A DNA stretch of 64,000 nucleotides, from assembly GCA_047634635.1 (NCBI GenBank), contig JBLIIE010000003.1, positions 1-64,000 of the forward strand, in the 5' to 3' direction. The stretch's first letter is position 1; the number at the start of each line of letters is the position of its first letter. Under the pieces are notes generated by a model, which saw only the letters and a list, made by a program, of their open reading frames with translations, was not told where the DNA came from and did not search any database. The translations under genes were made by a program, and so were the position numbers. Below, piece by piece: positions 17,281 to 26,385 of the stretch. The stretch is from Granulosicoccus sp047634635 (lineage in GTDB: Bacteria > Pseudomonadota > Gammaproteobacteria > Granulosicoccales > Granulosicoccaceae).

Positions 17281-18897
17281 GTGAACGCATCAACAACGTT
17301 GGATACTACGCACTCCGAATACAACGATGAGGGGCCCCTCACAAGAGACGGTCAGCCGCTAAAACAAAGTCTGGCCCGAGCGCTGCGTAGAGAAAAACTC
17401 CGTGCACTGGCACTAATCGCACCTCTACTGCTATTCGTCGTCATCACGTTTATTTTCCCCATTGGCGATATGTTGTACCGCTCTGTGGAGAACTCCATCG
17501 TTGAAGAAACCATTCCTGGCACCCTCGTGGCCCTGAAAACTTGGGATTCGGAATCTGGTGTATTGCCAGATGAATCGGTATTTACTGCCCTGGCTGACGA
17601 CATGATGCTTGCGCAGGAACTCAAAATTCATACGAAGCTCGGTAGTCGCATCAACTACGACCAACCCGGAATTTCCAGTGTGTTTCGAAAATCTGGCCGT
17701 CGGATTAAGAAACTAGAAAACGAAGCTGCAATGACAGCTTTTTCAAAATTAAACCCTAGCTGGAATACACCAGCAGCATGGTCAACTCTGACTACATCCA
17801 AGCACTGGCCGGCACAGTTTCCTGCCACGGTAATCTCATTAAATAACTGGACCTCTTGGCTAAGATCTGAAAAAGGTGACGACGTGGATCCATCGACGTC
17901 GGTACCTTACGGCTTTACCTATGCAAGTCTCTATCAAGACATTGCCAAAATGGATTCGAGCAAATTAGAGGAACTAGCATCCAGCCCTAATGCTGGAGTT
18001 GCAGCGCTGTTTGCGGGCGTTCCTGCCGCCATTGAAAATTTTCCAACTGAAGACTTTACTGGTCAGTTTGTAAAAATTGAAGAAGGCTGGGCCAAGATTG
18101 AAAACTGGCAAGCTATCAAACGCTTGGCACCACGTATCACTGACGGCTATTTTCTCGCAGCTGTTGATTCAAAGCGCACCGAATCAGGCATCGAAAAAAA
18201 GCCTGAAAACCAGCGGTTCTATGTGACACTGTTTACACGAACCATCTTTTTAAGCTTGGTGATAACAATCAGTTGCATATTACTTGGCTACCCAGTTGCA
18301 TACCTTCTGGCAAACTTATCTGTTCGCGCATCTAACATGGTGCTTATACTAGTTCTTCTACCTTTCTGGACATCACTACTGGTAAGAACCAGTGCATGGA
18401 AAGTATTGTTGCAACAGCAAGGTGTAATAAACGACTTGCTAGTTTGGATAGGTCTTGTCGATGATACTGGCCGCCTCGTCATGATTAACAATATGACTGG
18501 TACCATCATAGCCATGACGCATATATTGCTACCATTCATGATTCTGCCATTGTTCTCGGTTATGAAAACCGTGTCCCCTACTTATATGCGAGCCGCGAAG
18601 TCCATGGGAGCCAGCGACACTTTAGCGTTCTGGCGGATCTACTTCCCCAACACCATTCCTGGTATCGGCGCAGGCTCAATACTCGTGTTCATACTCGCCA
18701 TTGGCTACTACATCACCCCTGCGCTTGTGGGCGGAACCAAGGGTGTATTTATTTCAAATCAAATTGCGCACCACATCAGTTCCTCGCTGAACTGGGGGCT
18801 GGCTGCGGCCCTTGGAACTATCCTGCTCGTTATGGTGATAGCACTTTACTGGACTTACGATCGTCTGGTTGGTATCGACAATGTGAAGCTAGGGTAA
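17281..18897 (+). CDS. ABC permease, PotB-like, with long periplasmic insert
   Basis: The GTG start at 17281 has GGAG seven bases upstream. The product is 538 residues, about twice the usual PotB. After the first membrane segment (about 43-65) comes a region of some 250 residues with no membrane segment (about 66-315), then the standard permease core starting near TIFLSLVITISC. The EAA loop reads RAAKSMGASDTLAFW. The insert is Trp- and Ser-rich and should face the periplasm, where it could act in ligand delivery. Similar long-loop PotB proteins occur in this subgroup of importers. The potC-like gene follows 67 bases later. Confidence 0.9.
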   Translation: MNASTTLDTTHSEYNDEGPLTRDGQPLKQSLARALRREKLRALALIAPLLLFVVITFIFPIGDMLYRSVENSIVEETIPGTLVALKTWDSESGVLPDESVFTALADDMMLAQELKIHTKLGSRINYDQPGISSVFRKSGRRIKKLENEAAMTAFSKLNPSWNTPAAWSTLTTSKHWPAQFPATVISLNNWTSWLRSEKGDDVDPSTSVPYGFTYASLYQDIAKMDSSKLEELASSPNAGVAALFAGVPAAIENFPTEDFTGQFVKIEEGWAKIENWQAIKRLAPRITDGYFLAAVDSKRTESGIEKKPENQRFYVTLFTRTIFLSLVITISCILLGYPVAYLLANLSVRASNMVLILVLLPFWTSLLVRTSAWKVLLQQQGVINDLLVWIGLVDDTGRLVMINNMTGTIIAMTHILLPFMILPLFSVMKTVSPTYMRAAKSMGASDTLAFWRIYFPNTIPGIGAGSILVFILAIGYYITPALVGGTKGVFISNQIAHHISSSLNWGLAAALGTILLVMVIALYWTYDRLVGIDNVKLG

Positions 18898-18964
18898 TAA
18901 TTATGAAAAACAGACTCGAATCAACATCCAATCTATCCCGATTCATTGTGAGCGAGGAACACTC

Positions 18965-19822
18965 ATGAGCGCACTTCCTCCTTACGCATCTTCCGGGCAA
19001 CGAATCTGGTTTTATAGCTTCCGGTATCTGATTTGCGGTTTCATCCTGTTTTTTCTGATAGCCCCTATCCTTGTCATCATTCCACTATCTTTTAATGCTC
19101 AGGACTTTTTCACGTATACGCCAGAAATGCTGTCCTTAGACCCAGCTGGCTATTCGTTGAAGCACTATCAGGATTTCTTCGGCAGCTCTGATTGGCAGAA
19201 AGCTCTGAAGAACTCATTTATCATCGCACCCGCTGCAACCATTATTTCAACCAGCCTGGGAACACTAGCAGCCATTGGCCTTTCACAAAGCCATGTGCCT
19301 TTTCGTCGAACCATAATGGCTGTTCTTATCTCGCCTATGATTGTGCCCTTGATTATATCTGCAGCCGGCATGTTCTTTTTTTATAGCCGTATCGGGTTGC
19401 AGGGTGAGTATCTGGGAATCATACTGGCACACGCCGCACTAGGCACACCGTTTGTCATTATCACGGTCACTGCAACTCTAGTTGGTTTTGATCACTCTCT
19501 AACCCGCGCAGCAGCAAGTATGGGAGCCAACCCACTTACCACTTTCTTCAAGGTGCAAATGCCTCTGATTATTCCAGGCGTTGTATCTGGGGCTCTATTC
19601 GCATTTATTACTTCGTTTGATGAGGTGGTTGTTGTGTTGTTCATGGGGTCAGCTGCACAGAAAACACTGCCATGGCAGATGTTTACCGGGCTGCGCGAGC
19701 AGATATCTCCCACTATTCTGGCAGTAGCCACAATAATGGTCGCGATATCAATCGTACTGCTTACTGTGCTCGAAATGCTGCGCAGGCGTTCTGAACGACT
19801 ACGTGGACTCTCCGCTAGCTAG
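18965..19822 (+). CDS. ABC permease, PotC-like
   Basis: A 285-residue inner-membrane protein with six predicted membrane segments and the EAA loop TRAAASMGANPLTTFF. It pairs with the PotB-like subunit to form the channel. A GAGGAA ribosome site lies just upstream of ATG 18965. Length is normal for PotC. The gene ends 25 bases before the ATG of the ectoine-hydrolase-like gene, so these two are probably co-transcribed and the imported compound is likely a substrate of one of the two flanking hydrolases. Confidence 0.92.
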   Translation: MSALPPYASSGQRIWFYSFRYLICGFILFFLIAPILVIIPLSFNAQDFFTYTPEMLSLDPAGYSLKHYQDFFGSSDWQKALKNSFIIAPAATIISTSLGTLAAIGLSQSHVPFRRTIMAVLISPMIVPLIISAAGMFFFYSRIGLQGEYLGIILAHAALGTPFVIITVTATLVGFDHSLTRAAASMGANPLTTFFKVQMPLIIPGVVSGALFAFITSFDEVVVVLFMGSAAQKTLPWQMFTGLREQISPTILAVATIMVAISIVLLTVLEMLRRRSERLRGLSAS

Positions 19823-19847
19823 TTCGTACGCAGGGAAGAATATTCAG

Positions 19848-21011
19848 ATGAACTTTACTCATGAAGAATATGCGACTCGTTTAACCAAAACCCGCGCACA
19901 AATGGATGCGCGCGGTATAGATCTGCTATTTGTCACCGATCCTTCCAATATGGCATGGCTCAGTGGCTACGACGGATGGTCGTTTTATACCCACCAATGC
20001 GTCATCGTAAGCCCGATAGGAGAACCTGTCTGGTGGGGACGTGGAATTGATGCTTTGGGTGCTTTGCGCACTGTCATCATGGCTGATGACAATGTAGTGG
20101 GTTATGCAGATACTTACGTGCAAAACCCTGAACAACACCCCATGGAGACGCTAGCCTCACTGGTACTGGATCGTGGTTGGAAATCAAACACTATCGGTGT
20201 AGAGATGGATAACTACTACTACTCCGCAGCAGCGCATGCCTGCCTTGTTGAGAGTTTACCGAATAGTCAATTCAAGGATGCAACAGGATTAGTTAACTGG
20301 CAGCGCGCGATTAAAAGCGACGCTGAAATCGGCTACATGCGAAAAGCGGCACGTATAGTCGAGCACATGCACCGCACAATCATAGATCGCGCAGAGCCCG
20401 GTTTAAAGAAAAATGAACTGGTGGCCGCTATTTACGCCGCCAGTATTGAAGGCGTAGATGAATGCTGGGGCGACTACCCTGCGATCGTACCATTGACACC
20501 TTCAGGCATGGATGCAACGGCACCACACTTGACGTGGGACGATAGCCCGATGAAATCCGGTGAGTGCACCTTTTTTGAAATCGCTGGTGTCCACAAACGA
20601 TATCACTGCCCTCAGTCACGCACCCTGTTTTTAGGTGAACCGCCTGACAAATACCGACGTGCCGAAGCGGCGGTTCTAGAATCTGTTGATGCTGGCCTTG
20701 CACAAGCCAAACCGGGAAATCAATGTGCTGACATTGCAAATGCCTTCAACAGCACACTGAAAAAACACGGCTTCGAGAAAGACAACCGCTGCGGCTACGC
20801 TATTGGATTATCGTACCCACCAGACTGGGGCGAGCGAACCATGTCGTTTCGCAGCAATGATCAAACGATTTTGCAAGCGGGTATGACATTCCATTTCATG
20901 CCAGCGTTATGGCTCGATGACGGGGGGCTTGAGCTCACAGAACCCATTTTGATCACAGAAACAGGCGTTGAGTGCCTGTGCAACACTCCTCGGGTGTTGG
21001 CAGTTAAATAA
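19848..21011 (+). CDS. M24-fold hydrolase, ectoine hydrolase (DoeA/EutD)-like
   Basis: The ATG at 19848 is preceded by GGGAAG; a GTG at 19803 overlapping the permease gene is less likely. The 387-residue product is a pita-bread enzyme. Segments such as TDPSNMAWLSGYDGWSFYT, WWGRGIDA and GLSYPPDWGERT resemble ectoine hydrolase as I remember it. Metal ligands of true M24 peptidases are absent: the usual Asp positions read CTFFEIAG and CPQSRTL, which agrees with the metal-free DoeA/EutD group where a Glu in VELAG-type sequence acts. That enzyme opens the ectoine ring. No partner deacetylase (DoeB) is nearby, so the true substrate may differ, for example a creatinine- or hydantoin-like ring. Confidence 0.75.
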   Translation: MNFTHEEYATRLTKTRAQMDARGIDLLFVTDPSNMAWLSGYDGWSFYTHQCVIVSPIGEPVWWGRGIDALGALRTVIMADDNVVGYADTYVQNPEQHPMETLASLVLDRGWKSNTIGVEMDNYYYSAAAHACLVESLPNSQFKDATGLVNWQRAIKSDAEIGYMRKAARIVEHMHRTIIDRAEPGLKKNELVAAIYAASIEGVDECWGDYPAIVPLTPSGMDATAPHLTWDDSPMKSGECTFFEIAGVHKRYHCPQSRTLFLGEPPDKYRRAEAAVLESVDAGLAQAKPGNQCADIANAFNSTLKKHGFEKDNRCGYAIGLSYPPDWGERTMSFRSNDQTILQAGMTFHFMPALWLDDGGLELTEPILITETGVECLCNTPRVLAVK

Positions 21012-21502
21012 ATTTTTCATCAACCATAGCCTGTAGTGTTGTAAACATTATCAGGCTGTTCAGGATTTCTTTTGAACTAATGCTTCCATTCGATTGTTAA
21101 TAGATCTAGCGATATCCATCCTCAGAAAAATCCTCGAAGTTGACCTAAAAGGTTTGAGAATTTGATAGCAGATGATTCGAAGGTGATTCCCTTGACAATG
21201 TTTTTGACAAGGATTTTGGCCTCTATCGCGAGCATTTTGCCAAAGCCAAATAGAGCCAATAATGAAACTCGTGATTTGGTGTTGGCTTTAGACACGTCGA
21301 TTGTTGAACGAGGCTTTAAGACGCACTGTCGCCCAAGGGTGAGGAGAGTTGTCATCCGGCAACCCAGTGCGTTGTCTTGCGGAAATGGCAATTGCTGTGC
21401 CTTACTTCCAGAAATTCATCCTTGGTGCGGCACTCGACCAACACTGGCTATTTACACCAATGCACTGCTCGTTAGACTTCGTATTAATTAATTCACTCCA
21501 AC
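21012..21502. other. Intergenic region without recognisable gene
   Basis: Nearly 500 bases between convergent genes. Both strands have open frames of 80-110 codons, but they overlap each other, lack ribosome sites and do not resemble a family. The local composition is plainer and more AT-rich at the left end. A decayed gene is possible, but I could not identify which. No terminal inverted repeats or target duplication were seen. Confidence 0.4.
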
Positions 21503-22222
21503 TCAGAACAAATGGTCAGTGGGATTGTTAAAGTCCCAGTATTCACGTGACTCCAATTGATCTTCAGTTGCATGTACCAAAATATCAGCAATATAGCGAC
21601 CAATCAGTTCTGGTTCCACTATTTCGCCAACCGCATCCAGTTTTCTAAACGCGAGTGCTGTTGGTGAACTAGATTGAGAATTCAATACCGCTTCCACCAA
21701 TGGTGTCCTGACGCCTCCGGGGAACACTCTGATGACACGAGCATGAGAGATCTCTGCAGCGGCAGATTTAGCAGCCATTTGAGCCGCCGCCTTTACAATT
21801 GAATAACCAGACCAGCCTAGGCGGGGTGCGTTAGCTGAATAGGAATCTATATAAATAATTCGCGCACCAGTTAACTGCTGAGCAAGTAAATTATTTATGG
21901 CGATAGGCGCTGATACATGAACCGACATATCTTGATTCATGTTGTCGATGTTCAGATGAGCATAACTTGCCAATGCTATGAGTGACCCGGCGGCGTGAAC
22001 AACTCCTTGCACACGCCGACCTGCAAAGGCTGACTTAATAGTGTCTAGACCAATCCTGGTTGTGACATCTGTTTTGAGCGAAATAAGTTGATTACCATAC
22101 TGGGATAACACCGCGCTGGCCATTGAACGCCTCGCAACTGCAACAACAGAAAAACCTCGCTCTAATAGTTCGCAGGCGGCAGCACAGCCAATACCTGAGG
22201 ATGCACCCGTGACTAAATACAT
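21503..22222 (-). CDS. Short-chain dehydrogenase/reductase
   Basis: A 239-residue classical SDR. It opens with the cofactor motif TGASSGIG (5-12), has the NNAG-equivalent HAAG, the catalytic Ser region IDSYSAN and the YSIVK catalytic pair, followed by PGGVRTPL. It should use NAD(P)H in the cytoplasm; the substrate is unknown. It lies 19 bases downstream of the secreted esterase gene on the same strand, so the two are probably co-transcribed. ATG at 22222 is the natural start because the cofactor motif begins four residues later. Confidence 0.9.
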   Translation of the reverse strand: MYLVTGASSGIGCAAACELLERGFSVVAVARRSMASAVLSQYGNQLISLKTDVTTRIGLDTIKSAFAGRRVQGVVHAAGSLIALASYAHLNIDNMNQDMSVHVSAPIAINNLLAQQLTGARIIYIDSYSANAPRLGWSGYSIVKAAAQMAAKSAAAEISHARVIRVFPGGVRTPLVEAVLNSQSSSPTALAFRKLDAVGEIVEPELIGRYIADILVHATEDQLESREYWDFNNPTDHLF

Positions 22223-22241
22223 ACTGCCTCACTTTAAAAGT

Positions 22242-24596
22242 TTATTTATAAACCCGCCTTGTAAAATTGCCCAGAAGCAAAACTAGCAAGCCCAAGTACC
22301 CGAATCCACCTCCAGAACTGTCAGCTAAACCATCAGTACTTCCATCTTGTAGTCGGGAAGAATCTGCAGACGCCTCGCTAATCCAACTCAGCATGGAGTT
22401 GATCGACTCCGAAGTTAGAGCTGCGCTTGCAGGGGACCCGGAAAGGCATAGCTCTTCGGCAATACACAAATCTAGCGCATGCTCTCCTTCTGCTATCAAA
22501 TGCAATTCGCTACCTGCAGACCCACAATTAACGACACTACGAAGCGCACCTGTTGAGACTTCTATTCGACTTGCTGGTCCGATCTCCGGATTTCCCGCCA
22601 GAGCGTTACACATACGAATAGATTGGCTTACAGGAAGAACGGTATCTTGCTGTCCGTGAAGAAGAAAAAACGGTGGCAGAGATAAAGGACCATTAACCAC
22701 CCTTGCTGCGAGAGCATTCCTCTGAATAATCGGATCCTGAATATCCACGGTCTCTAAAGTCTGTCCAATAACCGCTTCAAGAATCCCCTTGCCTGTCTCG
22801 GTAGTTATCTCACCATCAATGAGTTGTCTGGCGAATTCAGCAAAATCTGTTGGCGCATAGAACAGGACTGCGTTGGCAATCTCGTCGGGACGCTCAACCG
22901 CAAGGACTGCCGCCAGATGTCCTCCAGCAGATTGACCGAAAACCACAGGCTTACCTTGGACGCCATAACGGGCACTATTGCTCTGCACCCAGCTCAGTGC
23001 ATCGTGAGCATCATCCAGCACTTCATTTAGCGTGGCATCGTTACAAGCTTCATTGCCTTCATCCGTTCCAATAAGGCGATAAAACGGGGCGAAAACTACG
23101 TACCCTTCGTTCACGAACTGAGTTGAAAAGGATTCGATACCGAGAGCCCCGGACGATCGCCTTTGCCAACTTCCCCCATGAAATGCTATTACCGCGCGTT
23201 GTGAACCAGGCATTGCAGCGAGTGCATCACTCGTTGGCAGGGCGCTATGTATTCTCATCTCAAGCGAGCACTCCCCCATTGCTGTAGTTACAGACTTGTA
23301 GCTGACGCGCTGTGTAAAGGGCTGTTGTTTGCCAACCAGCGGTACAGCGCCAATATCAAAACGTGTTCCAGGGGATAACGTCCAACGCTCTAGCTCATCC
23401 TGAAAGGAATCAGCATTTCCAAGACGTTGGGTATCAAGAACCTGGGTACAGTAATTTACTGTCGATGTCTCGAAAAAATCCACCGCTCGCTGACACTGTG
23501 CATCAACAAACAAAGGGCCAACAATTGCATCCAGGCCCATTACTGAGCTTGTTGGTATCTGAGTCAATTGACATCCCAGATCACCTAAACGGTAGATCGG
23601 CTCATGCCTCAGTGGAGTCTGCAGAAAACCCGCTGCTTCGCACTGCACGGCGTCACTTAAGATCTGCTCAATTCCAGCCGTATCATCCAAGATGAGTGCA
23701 GCAAGCAGGGCAACACGCTCCGTACGCATATAACCTAACGACAAAGAAAAATCCGCTTTAGGCGACAACAATGTGTATAGAGTATCGATCTGTCCGTCAG
23801 TCGGCGAAGGCAATTCAAGTGTAATCACACCATTTTCGAATTGCTCAGCTAGTGTATCCGACAGAATTTGCTCCAGTTCCTGCACCGCAGCCACTATCCG
23901 CGTGTTATCCAGGACATCATCAATTTCGTCTTCCAGAAAATCTTCCAGAACACTGCGTAGAAGTGAATCTCTGACATTGACAGTGATTCCCTGCTTAACT
24001 AGATTGCCACTAAGCGCAACAACAGGTCGTATTATCAAAGAGCTGCCATCAGGATCAAGCGAGGGGTTAAGCTGTAGGCTCAATGAGAGGTTTAGTCTGG
24101 CCGATCCACTGGCTGTAAACGAAAAATTATCATTAGCCACCTCTTGGCAGCTACCAAGACGAAAACCAACTGTCTGTTTTGCTCGTCCACTAACGGATAT
24201 TCGGGTATCCAATTCAAGGGACAAGTTGATCGGCTGATAGAGTGAATCCAGACTTAAAGAGATATTTGATCCAGAAGCCAGCGCGACGGTTGTGTCCAGT
24301 GTTCGAATTTCAGTACTGGAACACCCAGATTCAACAATAAGATCAGTTTCAGAATCGCTGAAAAGAATTTCACCCGCCGCCAATGTCAGACCGGCTGCAT
24401 TGATTTCTGATTGTATTTTTTGCAGAGCCAAGCGAGAGATTGCATCCGGTTCGAATTCTAATTCGTATAAAGCCTGGTCAAGTTCCGCAACGGACACTGT
24501 GATTCGTTCGGCCTTAACTGGATTGCTGCCACTAAATGCTAAAACCATAATAGTAGTAGCAAGAATCCAGGTCTTTGGGGATTTTGGTCGATTCAT
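22242..24596 (-). CDS. Secreted alpha/beta-hydrolase with GlyGly-CTERM-like tail
   Basis: The chosen start, ATG 24596, gives a clean signal peptide (TWILATTIMVLAFSG to VKAER) after GAGAAG; ATG 24611 is an alternative. The first half, about 1-400, is an unknown repetitive beta-rich domain with many Ser/Leu strands and a few Cys pairs. The second half is an esterase of the BD-FAE/carboxylesterase type: oxyanion motif AFHGGSW, nucleophile GQSAGGHLA, then an acidic residue and HALD near the end. The C-terminus has Ser/Gly-rich GGGFGYLG, a hydrophobic run and RR, resembling GlyGly-CTERM. That predicts type II secretion and rhombosortase processing at the surface. Substrate unknown. Confidence 0.82.
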   Translation of the reverse strand: MNRPKSPKTWILATTIMVLAFSGSNPVKAERITVSVAELDQALYELEFEPDAISRLALQKIQSEINAAGLTLAAGEILFSDSETDLIVESGCSSTEIRTLDTTVALASGSNISLSLDSLYQPINLSLELDTRISVSGRAKQTVGFRLGSCQEVANDNFSFTASGSARLNLSLSLQLNPSLDPDGSSLIIRPVVALSGNLVKQGITVNVRDSLLRSVLEDFLEDEIDDVLDNTRIVAAVQELEQILSDTLAEQFENGVITLELPSPTDGQIDTLYTLLSPKADFSLSLGYMRTERVALLAALILDDTAGIEQILSDAVQCEAAGFLQTPLRHEPIYRLGDLGCQLTQIPTSSVMGLDAIVGPLFVDAQCQRAVDFFETSTVNYCTQVLDTQRLGNADSFQDELERWTLSPGTRFDIGAVPLVGKQQPFTQRVSYKSVTTAMGECSLEMRIHSALPTSDALAAMPGSQRAVIAFHGGSWQRRSSGALGIESFSTQFVNEGYVVFAPFYRLIGTDEGNEACNDATLNEVLDDAHDALSWVQSNSARYGVQGKPVVFGQSAGGHLAAVLAVERPDEIANAVLFYAPTDFAEFARQLIDGEITTETGKGILEAVIGQTLETVDIQDPIIQRNALAARVVNGPLSLPPFFLLHGQQDTVLPVSQSIRMCNALAGNPEIGPASRIEVSTGALRSVVNCGSAGSELHLIAEGEHALDLCIAEELCLSGSPASAALTSESINSMLSWISEASADSSRLQDGSTDGLADSSGGGFGYLGLLVLLLGNFTRRVYK

Positions 24597-24707
24597 ACTG
24601 TCTTCTCTCATAAAGGACAGTGTACGTTTTTCGAATACAAGCGTATCAACACTGGGGTTGTTTTAGACAGCCATTCACTTTTTTACACAACCTGAAGTAA
24701 ATCGGCT

Positions 24708-25004
24708 ATGACAAACGTTGCTCGTTGCACAGTATTAAAAGCAGGTATTAGCACTTTGGGCGGCTTATCTGCCGCAGCCGCATATAACTCGAATGCACTT
24801 GCCCAATCTTTGACTGATACCTATGAAACAGTCAATGGTGAGTTCTCAGTGCACCCTGTTTCACATGCTTCCAAGGCGTTGAATACCGTTAACGGTGTGA
24901 TTTATGTCGACCCAGTTGGTAGAGCTGATCTGGATGTCTTTGAAGCGCTATTAGCCGAACACAATAAAGATATCAAAGTCGTTCGTGACGCCCGGTACGC
25001 CTAG
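24708..25004 (+). pseudogene. UlaG-like MBL-fold hydrolase, internally deleted
   Basis: The 98-residue open frame joins two ends of a UlaG-like metallo-beta-lactamase-fold protein. The first part has a signal-like segment ending ALAQ and then GEFSVHPVSHASKAL and NGVIYVDPVG, which are the first strands of the family. Directly after this comes ADLDVFEALLAE and DIKVVRDARY, which match the family's C-terminal end (usually preceded by YPYHYG). The middle of roughly 150 residues, holding the HxHxDH metal site, is absent. The frame is preserved, so an in-frame deletion is the simplest cause. It might be annotated as a small hypothetical protein; it cannot have hydrolase activity. Confidence 0.68.
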
Positions 25005-25158
25005 AACGTCTCAATATCCAGGCTTATCTAAAATGCCAGGATACAAGTTTGTGAGAACTCTCTCAGCGTTAAAATAAATGTTGAATTCACTGAGAGGCGT
25101 TGCAAGTTTTAAGCGTACTCTCACGTCAGACTCACTAATACTGTAGAAGTTGAAAACT

Positions 25159-26385
25159 ATGTGGAAGCTAGGTAGTTTGGCCTTGGTAGTAGGGTTGGCG
25201 GTATTTATGTGGTTTCGAATGAACCCCGCCCAACCAACAGACGCTCCACAAAGCCTTACGTTGCAAGCTGTGGCAAACACAGATAGTGCCAATCAGGCTG
25301 CCGGCGGCAGAACTAAACCTGCTCAGACTGGTGACGGCGAAGGTAGGCCTACTACTGGCAACGGCAGTGGTAAACCTGCTCAGACTACCGGAGGTTCTGG
25401 GCGCTCTTCGCCAGCAGGTAGCGGCAAACCGGGTGGTAGACCTCCGGCACTTGTCGTAACCAGCACTGTCACAACAGCATTAATCAATGATCGGTTAAAA
25501 GCCATAGGAAGCGGAACTGCCGTTGCGTCTGTCAGTGTAGTACCGCTATCGAGCGGTATACTTACCGAAGTATTGGTGACCGCCGGACAGCGCGTCCAAA
25601 GTGGTGACATTCTCGCCCTTCTGGAGAACGAGTCTGAATTGATAGCACGCGACCGAGCGTCTAGGGCTGCAACTGACGCAGCCACAGATGCCGCCAGATT
25701 GACAAAACTCTACCAATCCAACACTAGCACTGAGGTAGAACTTAACAGAGCAAAAGCGTCGCTTGCAGATGCTGAACTCGGCTTGCGTGAGGCTGAATTG
25801 AAATTGACAAGACGAACCGTAACTGCACCTATATCCGGGATGGTCGGGTTAATACCTGTGGACAAAGGCAATTACGTGACAACTCAAACTGAGCTGATTA
25901 CCATTGATGACCGCTCAACGATTATCGTTGAATTTTGGATTCCAGAAACATTTGCCAACCAGATCAGTCTTAACCAACCTATTGATGCCATTGCGCTTGC
26001 TGATCCGGGCAAGACCTACAAAGGCACAGTCAGTGGAATCGGTAGCCGTATAGAAACAGACAGCCGCACGCTACCGGTACAAGCAAGGCTAGACAACAGC
26101 TCGGACAGATTACGCCCCGGAATGTCGTTCGAGTTAACGCTGAAATTTGCAGGGCAAGAATACCCAGCCATAGATCCCCTCTCTGTGCAATGGGATTCGA
26201 ACGGGTCATACATTTGGCGTGTCGTGGAAGGCAAAGTGCAACGCGTGTCTGTAACCATTATTCAACGCAATCCCGAGTCTGTTTTAGTCAATGCAGACAT
26301 TGCAACTGGCGAGTCGATTGTCAGGGAAGGGTTAATTTCACTAAGACCTGGAGCATCAGTCCGAACAGGAAATGGTCGACCATGA
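25159..26385 (+). CDS. RND efflux periplasmic adaptor (HlyD/AcrA family)
   Basis: The ATG at 25159 is preferred over the TTG at 25150. The 408-residue adaptor has an N-terminal membrane anchor (LALVVGLAVFMWF), then a Gly/Pro/Thr-rich linker (about 45-95) with a short internal duplication, then the lipoyl and coiled-coil hairpin region (SSGILTEVLVTAGQRV, SGDILALLENE, ADAELGLREAELKL, TVTAPISGMVG), and beta-barrel and membrane-proximal domains. It bridges the inner-membrane pump and an outer-membrane channel. Its stop overlaps the pump gene by four bases. An outer-membrane factor gene is not seen here and must be elsewhere. Confidence 0.92.
   Translation: MWKLGSLALVVGLAVFMWFRMNPAQPTDAPQSLTLQAVANTDSANQAAGGRTKPAQTGDGEGRPTTGNGSGKPAQTTGGSGRSSPAGSGKPGGRPPALVVTSTVTTALINDRLKAIGSGTAVASVSVVPLSSGILTEVLVTAGQRVQSGDILALLENESELIARDRASRAATDAATDAARLTKLYQSNTSTEVELNRAKASLADAELGLREAELKLTRRTVTAPISGMVGLIPVDKGNYVTTQTELITIDDRSTIIVEFWIPETFANQISLNQPIDAIALADPGKTYKGTVSGIGSRIETDSRTLPVQARLDNSSDRLRPGMSFELTLKFAGQEYPAIDPLSVQWDSNGSYIWRVVEGKVQRVSVTIIQRNPESVLVNADIATGESIVREGLISLRPGASVRTGNGRP
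25315..25386 (+). repeat. In-frame direct repeat in adaptor linker
   Basis: The 15-base sequence AAACCTGCTCAGACT occurs at 25315-25329 and 25372-25386, 57 bases (19 codons) apart, each encoding KPAQT. The surrounding Gly/Arg/Thr-rich linker looks built by duplication. Such a linker sets the distance between membrane anchor and lipoyl domain. Confidence 0.8.

Noticed and set aside
19803..19847. Upstream GTG start for the ectoine-hydrolase-like gene
   Set aside because: It overlaps the permease gene, lacks a ribosome site and adds residues not expected before the FTHEEYATRL-type N-terminus.
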